NCBI GenBank assembly: GCA_933822405.4
Contig: CAKOGP040000358.1
Coordinates: 1-64,000, forward strand
Source: Cylindrotheca closterium
Lineage: Eukaryota > Bacillariophyta > Bacillariophyceae > Bacillariales > Bacillariaceae
Length of the DNA: 64,000 bases
Reading direction: 5' to 3'
A model generated the notes under the pieces. It ran no database searches, was not told where the DNA came from, and was given only the letters and a program-made list of their open reading frames with translations. Shown here one piece after another: positions 55,062 through 64,000 of the stretch. Numbering within the stretch: position 1 is the first letter of the stretch; each line of letters starts with the position of its first letter. A program made the translations under genes and the position numbers.

Positions 55062-55432
55062 GGTCAAAGGTTTGAATTGCTGTTGTTGAAAGTTGTTGAT
55101 GCCTTTTCGTTTTATCTATGAGATGGAATTGTTGTGAAGTGAACATGGTTTTCAAAAAGTTGAACCCTTCCCACAACATGTGAGTGGCATTTTTGTGGTC
55201 GCCTTATTTCACTTAAGAGATTGCGTTTCACTTAGGGGCATTTCTTTTTCTGTGATTGAGGTGAGAAACTTCTTGGTCTTGGCACTACTGTGATTCACAC
55301 TCCAATCGAAGGGAGATAACCTTGTTGTCGTTTACAGGAGCAATTTTGTCTCACTATCCGATCCGGAGGGTGAAGTTTCGCACGTTTGCGAGGGGTGATG
55401 CGATTCGGGGTGCTGTGATTCGGGGTAAACTA
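55062..55432. other. Intergenic spacer, HSF promoter side
   Basis: No gene seen. It lies between two minus-strand genes and should contain the HSF promoter. Confidence 0.45.
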
Positions 55433-56095
55433 TCAACAATCCCATGGCAAAGAATTCATTTGAGCATGACTAGCGGTGAAAAGAGCGGCTTGAGTTGCAG
55501 GGAACCACGCGCCGTCATCTTGAGGCATGGTCCCGTCCGATTCTCTCAACAATGGAACAATGACAGATTCGTTGGTATGACGGGCATAGTTTCTCGAGCG
55601 CTGGGACTCAATCTGGATACGGCTATCCAGTTGACCGATTTGAGCCTGCATCTGGGTCTGAGTTTGCTCGATTTGCTGGATTTGCCCCTGCATTTGCTGC
55701 ATTTGCCCCTGCATCTGGGTCTGAGATTGCTCGATTTGCTGGATTTGCCCCAGCATTTGCTGCATTAGCCGTTGCATCTGGGTCTGAGTTTGCTGGATTT
55801 GCTGGCTCTGCCCCTGCATTTGCTGCGCCCAAGCAGGAGTCGAACCGTCAAATTGTGCTGATTCCACAGCATGCTTTCGACGTTTCGCTTCGATGACTTC
55901 TCTTGAAGTGACTAGTGTTGGATGGTTCATCTGAATCGACTTGCGCATCTTGTACTGCGAGGTGGCGCCCGCAATGTCATCTGTCGTCATCGGATCGCCC
56001 TGATTGATAGCAGGTACTGGGATCTCTTGATGCCCGGATGCCAAAGGAGCAAGAGATGGGATATGAACTTCGTATGTTGCGTTATTGTATACCAT
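55433..56095 (-). CDS. Gln/Met-rich coiled-coil protein with conserved C-terminal block
   Basis: 220 aa, start ATG at 56095. The first 90 residues are unremarkable. Residues ~90-160 form repeats of the kind QIQQIEQTQTQMQxQMQQM, with a regular 14-residue unit predicted to form a coiled coil. The C-terminal part reads RSRNYARHTNESVIVPLLRE...FPATQAALF...MNSLPW. A similar arrangement (a Gln-rich coil followed by an N-AR-x-x-N element and an FPAT/FPET element) is one I recall from fungal and protist proteins of unknown function; this is from memory and unverified. No membrane segment or signal. The role is unknown. Confidence 0.65.
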   Translation of the reverse strand: MVYNNATYEVHIPSLAPLASGHQEIPVPAINQGDPMTTDDIAGATSQYKMRKSIQMNHPTLVTSREVIEAKRRKHAVESAQFDGSTPAWAQQMQGQSQQIQQTQTQMQRLMQQMLGQIQQIEQSQTQMQGQMQQMQGQIQQIEQTQTQMQAQIGQLDSRIQIESQRSRNYARHTNESVIVPLLRESDGTMPQDDGAWFPATQAALFTASHAQMNSLPWDC

Positions 56096-56333
56096 GGTCG
56101 ATATAGTGTCGGGACGCGATCATCTGTGTGCAAAGACTGTTTTATTGCTTTGATGACATATTTTTTTTAAAAAGGTTTGCAGTAACGAAGGCCACGCTGT
56201 AGTCATTGTGTTTTGAGACTGTTTTAGTTTTTATTCGGTTTACAAAAGATGATTCATTCGACTAACTGTGGAGATGTTAGGGGGGGTGTCAGGTCTGAGC
56301 TCCACACGGCCCTAGCAGTTTCTCTTTGTCTTA

Positions 56334-57261
56334 TCAAACAACTAAACACCTTGTCTTAAGGACCCACCTTAGCCCTTGATCATGAGGAAGCGCTGTAAAT
56401 TCCGTACTAGGATCACTTCTAGTAGTAGTGCTAGTAGTACTAGCTGCCACCATGAAGAATGGGAAGGTATGTTGGCAACTGTAATTGACTGGTACTACAT
56501 GAGGTGCTGCCCAGCCATCTTTGTTGTACTTGTAAATACAATCTTTCAACTTCACAAGACACGGCCAGAAATGTTCAGTCTTTGAATCAAGAAGGGTGTC
56601 AAACATACGGCCCAAAAAGTGAAGTAGCCCAAGGTGGCATTTTACTCCCTTGCATCCCAGAATTGGACTCCATGCGGTATGGTGTCGGTTGTCAGTACAG
56701 ATGCATTCTTCAATCGAGGCGCTGCTTGTGTCAACCCGTGGGATACATCACTCAACTTCGTTGTTGGAACAGCATACTAGAGGATGGCACCAATTTCACC
56801 AGTTCTTCCATTGTTGAGATCTGCAAAGCACTTCATGCCAGTGGACTTCTTGTTTCTATATGCCCTTGTCGCGGCAAAGGTGTGATGATCAAAAGCTGCT
56901 GTATCACTGCTGAAGAATAACTGTAGGGTTGCAGTGAAGAACACTCTGCCTGTTGGTGGTAGAGCTGCCAAATATTGTGGCCATTAGGCGGCCACTTGTT
57001 ATTCATATAGCTGTAGCTAGAAGTCTGGAAAAGGTTGACTTGGCTTCTGGCTCAAGTAAGTTCTCACCTTTTCCAGATATCTATCTGCCATGATAGCACA
57101 AACCAGGAAAAAACTGCACTGCTCGCCATTTGCATAGGTCTTGAGGATGTGCTCAAAAAAGCAATTCCATTTTTGTGGAGGTGAAATCCGCCTTCACTTG
57201 TGGCATACCTTGGTGGAACAGGGTAGGCTGCAGCAACAAACCACAGGAGCACTTTGGCCAT
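56334..57261 (-). pseudogene. Decayed mobile-element-like ORF
   Basis: Minus-strand pieces in different frames carry protein-like sequence: 57261-57064, 56971-56777 (FFTATLQLFFSSD, THTFAATRAYRNKKS-like), and 56615-56334 (CHLGLLHFLGRMFDTLL upstream of its first Met, then IYKYNKDGWAAP). A stop or shift lies between each. I cannot name the family; the composition and setting next to a TTAA-bounded element suggest transposon debris. Confidence 0.35.
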
Positions 57262-57516
57262 GATGGTAAACAGAGGTTCGGAAAAGCAAGCTGCAAGTCA
57301 ACATGTAGGATCCACAGAGATCATGGTACCCCAATGAAATTTTTCTAACACCGCTGATCCGAATTGGTTAATATGGCATCATTTGCAATGGAAATGGGGG
57401 GGGCTGATGCCAATACGCAATTTTCGAGGGCATGAAGGTGAAATGTAGAGATGCTATCAATTGGGATCTATGCGACATTGGGAAAGACGTCTGTTGTGTA
57501 ATTGGCGGCTAATTAA

Positions 57517-59600
57517 CCGATCGGGCATTGTCCGGGGCTATCCCCAATTTTACGGATACGAAATAAATGTACCACACACTTGTAGACGTAAATGTTCAAC
57601 ATCATCAAGTTTTTTGTCCTGATCGAGCGAAAGTGCCTAGTTCTAGCCATCAATTGCCTTCACCACCAGACTGAAGCTACAAATTAGATCTGAACTACCC
57701 AATTCTCCATAAGGAATAACGATCTTTGGATTGGAGCTTTCGATGGACCAATTTTGGACTTTGCAAAAGGGACGGCGCTCCAGAAAATATATCAATCTCA
57801 AGCATGATGGGGCTCTTGTTGACACCCATTGGAAATGAGACAATGTGGCTCCTGTGATACTGATGAGTTTTGTTGTGTTCCCTTTCCTAGACTTTATATT
57901 GGGGAATAAAACCCCGAAGCTCGTTTCATTTTGGAGCAGGATGAAATGCACTGATTTCATCACAATTTGCATCCGACACGAACGATTCATAATGTGTGCG
58001 GTAGATGCAGATTCAAGCACAGAGCACACTCCCTCCGCTCATCATGCATACTTAATCTCTTAGGATAGTGGGTTGGAAGGATGATATAAGATGGGACTAC
58101 TCCCAAATGCTCCCTCTTGTGGATGAGTGGATTCAAAATGTGCTTGATCAGATGTTGCTTCATCTGCAGGAGGTTCGTCGCACTTCCACCATCCAATGTA
58201 TTGGGACAAGGAATAGGGATATCTAAATAGTAAAAATATTCATTATGCAGCAACGGCTGGGCTATGGGTCCGAGTCTAGGAGGCCATGGAGCCGAATTTT
58301 GCACAACAGATGCTTCATATTAGAATGGTCGACTTCAGCCATTTGATTCTTGCATAAGGAGCCAAAATAACCTCTATCTAATGTATTTAGACCTATTGCA
58401 ATCCGGATGCGCCAATTTCACTTTCCAGCAAGTGTATAGTCGGCATCCAAAGTCATAGTGTATACTGGCTTGTGCTCTTTCAGCTTTGGTGACTCGGACG
58501 TCAAAGCCAATGCAACAAGATGCTACAATCAAAGTTCCACCCCATCTCAGTCTTTTTACAGGTATTTACCCTTCTCAAAATCTATTGGTCGGTGTATTTA
58601 AGGATTTTGGCTAGTGCCTGATCATTTGCAAATGCTTGATATGTGTTTGGCCAAATTTGTATTCGCAACAACATACTCATAGGCAGTCCTTTGCTTTCTA
58701 TCGCCGAGTCTCTTCCAAGTATATCATCATCTAAAGTTACTAGTATATTCTAGGAGAAATGGGTACCTCATAGCACTTGCATGCCTCCTCCAATTATGGA
58801 GAGCCAAATGATTGCTCATTGTATTCAACGAAATAGACAGTTCCTCGTTGAAGGACCCCACCACCCAGCTCATCAATCCACTTTAGGAATTCTGTACCAA
58901 CCAATCCAAAGTCTGGTTCATTCCTCAACATTTCATCACTTAGCCGTGTACATTTTCATTGTATGCAACACACTGTAGTGGTTTCACAATTGGTGCGGAT
59001 AAAGTACTGGAAAAGTTTCCTAGCAATGCTGTAGTGTTGGAGCTGAAAGCTCAACAATCTCATCTGCTTATCTCGAAAAGCAAGTAGTTTCCAGCTCAAA
59101 GATAATATAGGAGGGATTCGAAGTTGCCACAGTTTGATTGTTGCCTTGACGTCATCATCGAATGTTGGCTTGACTTTTTCCTTGGAAGTTTGGCAGCAAG
59201 TTTTGGGTTCGCATGGGCATTTTGAAAAATTCTTTGTGCACTCGATCTTCACACATATACTGCATTTGGGCAAATTGTTTGGTTCCCTCTTGGGTTGCAT
59301 TGGTGCAAATTTGAAGTGTGCGGAGGTTGTTGTTGACGAGCAATGGTCGACGGACCAAGCGTGCACGATTTTTGGCGAGGTGTTGAATTTTGGTCATTTT
59401 GGTCAAAATGAAAAATTGGCACAGCTTCGGCCAGTCATCATCACTGCCAACAATATTCAAGGATAATCTAGTAGACAACTAAGAGAATATATATTCAAAG
59501 CTGCATTGGTAAATTCGTCTTTTATCATAGTCATCTCATTGCTTGAAGTTGAAGTTTGGGGGGGGATAGCCCCCTAGGGGGCTATCTGACCCCCGATCGG
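57517..59600 (-). mobile_element. TTAA-flanked (piggyBac-like) element, decayed
   Basis: A 2084-bp segment is flanked on both sides by TTAA (57513-57516 and 59601-59604). It begins CCGATCGGG and ends with its inverse, CCCGATCGG. A second inverted block, GGGGCTATCCCC, lies further in at 57534-57545 and near 59557-59582. TTAA target duplication is the piggyBac signature. Internal minus-strand frames (59478-59155, 59366-58956, 58304-57987, 58029-57643) are broken and no piggyBac transposase core was recognised. It is probably a non-autonomous or dead element. Confidence 0.55.
59566..59585. repeat. 20-bp perfect palindrome
   Basis: ATAGCCCCCTAGGGGGCTAT is fully self-complementary and sits in the right subterminal region of the TTAA-flanked element. 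It could form a cruciform or serve as a transposase subterminal site; that role is inference. Confidence 0.8.
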
Positions 59601-59604
59601 TTAA

Positions 59605-60102
59605 AAAAGAGCAAGCGAAAGACCCAATTTGACCAATCAGATCAATCGAACAAGAGCCTATCGGCCGGTAAATCTATCTGTGAAGTCGGCTGATTAGGAT
59701 TTCTTTGAAAGGTTAAATTGCAGTGCCTTGCGCGCGCGCGAGACCGCCGTGCAATGGATCGGATTTTTCAGCGCCAGCCAACCTCAATGTTCGCGAAGGC
59801 TGATGTGGTGGCAAAAGAAGAAGGGGAAGCCTGTATGGGGTCCGTATTTTGGTAGGTGCACGTGTATAAAATGTGTGACTAATAGTTTTGGGGAAGGAGC
59901 TTCCACGAACCAAAACAAATGGAGAAACCCACAGCTGGTTTTTTGGGAGTTTTTGTTTTGTTTTTGAAACTTCGGATTTGGAACTGCATTGCATTGCTTA
60001 CTATTGAGCCAGAGTCTTCTTGTCTCTTTCTTCTTTCCACAATACAGTAGCAGCATTCGTGCCGTTTCTTTATAATATATATAGTTCTCCCACTTTCTAG
60101 CA
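59605..60102. promoter_or_regulatory. Upstream region of the desaturase gene
   Basis: No gene seen. CGCGCGCG occurs near 59731. A TATAATATATATAG run at 60071-60084 lies directly before the desaturase ATG at 60103, so either the 5' UTR is very short or this AT run is not the TATA box. Confidence 0.4.
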
Positions 60103-61521
60103 ATGTGCAAAAAGCCCACAGAAAGCCCGGTCGTCTCTGTTTCGTCTCCTCCTCCTTCGGCACCTGAAGGAGGAATGACTCGTGCGGATGTGAAAAAGAT
60201 TGCCAATCCTGACTCTCATTTGCTTCTGATCATTCATGACAAGGTTTACAACATGACGAACTGGCAAGACGAGCATCCGGGAGGCCATTTGACCATGCGC
60301 GCCTTGTCTGGCCGAGACGCCACCGACAGCTTTCTGCAAAATCACCCCAAGGTGGTCCGCAAAATGTTGCCCAAATTCTTGTATTGCGACTTGAAGGATC
60401 CTGAAAACGGCGTGGACGAAGCTACCATTGCCTTTCGCGAACTGACAGTCAAGATGGAAGAAGCAGGCATGTTTCAGACTGACTATACCTTCTATTACAA
60501 GATGGGAGCTCGGTTGGCAGTCCATTTTGCGCTCATGTTGTATTTGGCACTGTCCTCTGACAATTTCTATGCTCACTGTGCGTCTGGCGCACTCTTGGGT
60601 CTGTTTTGGCAGCAGATTGCCTTTGTCGGACACGACTTGGGACACAATGGAATCTCTCACTCCATTGCTACCGATTCCAAAATGGCTCTGTTCTTGGCCA
60701 ACTTTCTCACGGGCATTGGCATGTCCTGGTGGAAGCGTTCACACAATGTTCACCACATCGTCACCAACTCGATCGATTATGATCCCGACATTCAACATTT
60801 GCCGGTCTTTGCAGTCTCACCAAAGTATTTGGAAGGACCTGTCTTTTCCAAGTTTTACAATGCCTACATGACCCTCAATTCAGCAGCACATGTGCTGGTG
60901 GGAGTCCAACACTATCTGTATTATCCAGTCATGGCATTTGCTCGGATCAACCTTTACATCCAATCCATCCTGCACTTGGCTGGAATTGGAGCCTACTCGC
61001 TCAAGGAAAAGGTCTACCGAAGAGATTTGCAAGCCCTCATGTTGATTGGATTCTATGGCTGGTATTCCGCCCTTCTCATGGCATTGCCCGACAAGTCCTC
61101 GCGCTGGGCCTTTTTCCTATTGAGTCACAATGTCGCTGGTATCTTGCACGTTCAAATCACCCTCAGTCACTTTGCCATGGCCGTCCACGAGGGCGTCACC
61201 TATGACGATTCCTCCAATGGATTCCTCTGGACGCAAATGGAGGGAAGCATGGACGTCGATTGCCCACTGTGGATGGATTGGTTCCATGGTGGACTACACT
61301 TGCAAGTGGTCCATCATTTGTGGCCACGCATTCCTCGTCACAATTTGAGAAAGTGCCAGGGTATGCTCAAGGAATTCATCAAGCAATATCCTCATTTGAA
61401 ATACTATGAATATGGATTCATTGAAGCCAATGGAATCATGCTCAAGAAGCTAAAGGAAACGAGCAAGTCGGCCAAATCCTTTAGTGAACTATTCAAGGAT
61501 TCCATCAACATGGCGGGGTAA
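60103..61521 (+). CDS. Cytochrome b5-fused front-end desaturase (sphingolipid delta-8 or fatty-acyl type)
   Basis: 472 aa, single exon. An N-terminal cytochrome b5 domain contains the haem motif HPGG at residues 58-61. The desaturase domain has three His boxes: HDLGH (177-181), HNVHH (214-218) and QVVHH (401-405). Gln in place of the first His of box 3 is diagnostic of front-end desaturases. Hydrophobic segments lie between the boxes (ARLAVHFALMLYLAL, SALLMALPDKS). The reaction is O2-dependent insertion of a double bond between an existing one and the carboxyl (or C8 of a long-chain base), using b5-delivered electrons in the ER. The stretch MEGSMDVDCPLWMDWFHGGLH recalls sphingolipid delta-8 desaturases as much as delta-6/5 enzymes. 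Substrate and regiochemistry cannot be settled from sequence. Confidence 0.9.
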   Translation: MCKKPTESPVVSVSSPPPSAPEGGMTRADVKKIANPDSHLLLIIHDKVYNMTNWQDEHPGGHLTMRALSGRDATDSFLQNHPKVVRKMLPKFLYCDLKDPENGVDEATIAFRELTVKMEEAGMFQTDYTFYYKMGARLAVHFALMLYLALSSDNFYAHCASGALLGLFWQQIAFVGHDLGHNGISHSIATDSKMALFLANFLTGIGMSWWKRSHNVHHIVTNSIDYDPDIQHLPVFAVSPKYLEGPVFSKFYNAYMTLNSAAHVLVGVQHYLYYPVMAFARINLYIQSILHLAGIGAYSLKEKVYRRDLQALMLIGFYGWYSALLMALPDKSSRWAFFLLSHNVAGILHVQITLSHFAMAVHEGVTYDDSSNGFLWTQMEGSMDVDCPLWMDWFHGGLHLQVVHHLWPRIPRHNLRKCQGMLKEFIKQYPHLKYYEYGFIEANGIMLKKLKETSKSAKSFSELFKDSINMAG

Positions 61522-64000
61522 AGGTAAAGATGAATGAAGTAGTGAATGACTGAATACTATACGTACTGTATCGATGGAATAGATGAGAGGATGTGGAAAT
61601 TTCTTGACGAATGAAAAAGAAATTGAGAACAATGTTTAGGATAATTTGAAACCGTGTTAGATGTCAGTATTTTCAAAACATGTTAGAAAATTTATTATGC
61701 TGTAGTATTATAATATAATAGCAACTGTGTTGATTTGAAGGTATTCTATATGCAGTTTCAGACGAGCCTTATTCTTGTTTGCTTGCACTCACAGATTGCC
61801 GCCGGCACATGCGAAACCCAAGATACTTTGACTCGCAGTGTAGTTTCGCAAGCCACCGATTTTAAGCCGTTGAAAAGGCCAAAGTGCATACAATGTCGCA
61901 TTAACGTTTTGATTTAGATTATACACCGGTAGGTTGGGAAGTCCATTCTGTCAATTTAATGATGCATGAATCACAGTTTGCAGAGAGCTCCCTTACATTC
62001 TACGGGCTTTCAACGAATGGACCACTTTCCGAGAGGCGCGCTCTATTGGAAAACTACCTAGGGCTGGTCACATAAAATCGATAAAGGATCAAAGCAATGA
62101 CTCACAATCCTTTCCGGCACACGGCAGTCTTTGCCTTGGGTAAGGATGGCAGTAAAAGTCATTCATCATTGGAGTCATCGTATCAAGACTTCCATTGCAG
62201 CACATCGCAATATCTATACCGCTGGACCTATAATTGTGTGCATCAACATTGTATACAATATAAACAAGAATAACAATGATATTATTGTAAAAACTATACT
62301 GGCGTAAAATAAAACATAGTGATAGATGATCCCAAACAAAAATATGTAGAGTAGCAGCTCAACGCCAGCACACAAGGGAAATGTCTGTACCGCTCTTGTT
62401 CTCCATTGCATTAGACGTGCTTCTATAATAGTCTGCATGTCAACCTTGTTTCGATGCCAATAAGGTGGCAGGTTACATGCGACGGGCTTCGTTCCCATAT
62501 GTTCAAGTTCGGAACGTTGCTTCCCTTCCATCACTGAGTCTAGCTGTCAGAAAGAGAATGTACTTCATGCAATGCTGCTTGGCAGACTCTCTTTTGGTCT
62601 GCCACTTATTCCAAGAGCTTACTGTAAATGTCAGCAGCGATCGGTTTGACCGTTTCATCATCATAGACGCCTCTGATACTTTTTTTTGCAATTTTACCAT
62701 GGAAGGCCCGCAGCTTCAATGCTCATGGAATTAAGATTTCGGTCGATTTCCAAAACGTCATCATCATTCATCTGCATCCTCCAAATCTTCTTCTTGAATC
62801 AGCGCCTGCTTCGTCTTCGTTTCTTCAATCACGTAACTGTCATCATGCACCAAGTTATACGATTTTTTTGCACCAATCATGATGACATTGGCATGGGTCA
62901 TTGCATGCTCTTTGTGTAATGTGTCCGACAATATCTTGATGCTAGCTGCTGTTGGCAATGTAGTTATGATCTTATTCCATACCTTGGACTTCGCGAGTAT
63001 CATCTGTCGCACTGACGGAGCGAAAAAGTTTTTACAAAGTGGCCCATATGCCGTCTTCTTTTCCCAGGCCGGATATACGTTTATCCTTGGTACATACTAC
63101 AAACCGAAGCTTTGCGTTTTCAGGTGCACTCGCTCCATATAGGTACCTAGATCAGACTGCTGCATTTCGTAGAAAATGCGTGGCATGGTACAGTACCGTC
63201 CATTTGGAATTTAATGAAAGTTGGGGAAACAAAAAATCGTAAAACCATGTAAGAAAAATACTTGGATATATAGTCTAGAGCGGTTTTTCACGTAGATTTC
63301 ATTGGAACCATCAGGAATAAGCAAAAACCGCGGTAAAACACTGCAATTTGCATCTGAAATTTTGTCCGTGAGTGCTGCGGATTATACATACCGCAGCATT
63401 GAACACTAATATTGTACTCATCAAAACAGCTTGGATTCAGGCTTACTTTCTATATATTATATAGACCTGAATAGTCACTCGCGGTATTTGATAAAGTTCA
63501 ATTTAAAATTGTTCTCGTCATTTGGTCATTTGTTGTGATCCATCATTGTTTTTCCGATCTGCCAATGAGCGTCATTATGGCATGATGCACACTATGAGAA
63601 TGAATAGATGATGCTTTATTCTAATCCGATGGATGTAGTGGTGGTGATGATCTAGGAGTCTCCAGAGACTGCACTTCGCAAGACCACGGGAAATACCCGA
63701 TGAGATCCAATCATCCAGCCCACCAAAACGATGGATCGGGTCGCCCTCTGCGAACACTTCTCGAAACAGAACCTTTGGGTTCAACAAGGATAGCAGAGAA
63801 CTCTCTTCCGTTTCATCCGTGTTATTGGGTTACGACGGTGACATCAAGACATTTAGTTACGACTGTGAATTCAAAACACAAATTTATCAAGACAAATTTA
63901 CTTGACGAATAGATGAAGGAAACTGAATAAGCTCTAGTCTAGACCATTGATTACTATTATCTTTCCCCTCTCCTTTTTCTTACTGCTATCATTGAATTAG
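61522..64000. other. Intergenic tail of the window
   Basis: No firm gene. A minus-strand frame at 63012-62764 (82 codons from its first Met, protein-like upstream to about 63075; ends EEDLEDADE) could be a fragment of a decayed or spliced gene. A minus-strand frame at 62520-62214 has two hydrophobic stretches (ELLLYIFLFGIIYHYVLF) but no partner. The short frames from 63575 to 63912 overlap on opposite strands with no basis to prefer one. Confidence 0.4.

Noticed and set aside
59134..59466. Plus-strand 110-codon frame
   Set aside because: It overlaps better minus-strand coding remnants within the TTAA-flanked element and has no recognisable features.
1..64000. CRISPR arrays, rRNA and tRNA genes
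   Set aside because: No regular spaced repeats, rRNA-like blocks or tRNA T-loop signatures were found by eye; a tRNAscan run would be needed to be certain about tRNAs.

Overview
The window looks like nuclear DNA of a diatom, probably a raphid pennate. The evidence is: short GT-AG introns (about 70-95 nt); long intergenic stretches; a cytochrome-b5 front-end desaturase; a stramenopile-type HSF; a diatom-type Copia element; and many membrane proteins with Ser/Pro/Gln-rich tails. This is inference from sequence character, because no marker gene or organelle gene is present. I saw no tRNA, rRNA or CRISPR by eye.

Layout. 1-7.6 kb: a five-exon secreted CAP/SCP-domain gene with four Cys-rich modules, a decayed copy of its first exon, and mostly empty sequence. 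7.6-11.8 kb: two genes of a paralogous membrane-protein family (here called the NG-ectodomain family). 12.0-22 kb: a transposon-rich block with a broken Tc1-like transposase behind a 0.47-kb leader cassette, a decayed minus-strand gene, an intact 341-aa orphan ORF, an internally deleted Copia element with near-identical LTRs, and an SDR pseudogene. 22.6-30.8 kb: a decayed NG-family gene that runs into a decayed coiled-coil gene, an unidentified remnant, and a frameshifted SGNH-like gene. 32.5-36.2 kb: a two-exon Dispatched-like RND protein. 37.3-38.5 kb: a second copy of the leader cassette in front of a different small ORF. 38.6-52.5 kb: five more NG-family genes, with an Mpv17/PMP22 gene among them on the minus strand. 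52.8-56.1 kb: an alpha/beta hydrolase, an HSF and a Gln-rich coiled-coil gene, all minus. 56.3-59.6 kb: transposon debris, including a TTAA-flanked element. 60.1-61.5 kb: the desaturase. 61.5-64 kb: nothing firmly assignable.

The most interesting system is the NG-ectodomain family. It has seven ORFs that are open (one after a single splice) plus one decayed locus, all on the plus strand. Each has no signal peptide, a long low-complexity N-terminal tail, one membrane segment and (except in one short member) a C-terminal domain of about 150 residues with four conserved cysteines and N-glycosylation sequons. The likely topology is N-inside/C-outside. One member has three ectodomains and one has none. 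Five tails share a short motif, [DN]-[ML]-[TA]-G-x-[VI], at residues 54-73. A palindrome, TACCGGTA, recurs twelve times, always outside coding sequence and close to several of these starts. Function is unknown; a cell-surface or recognition role is only a guess.
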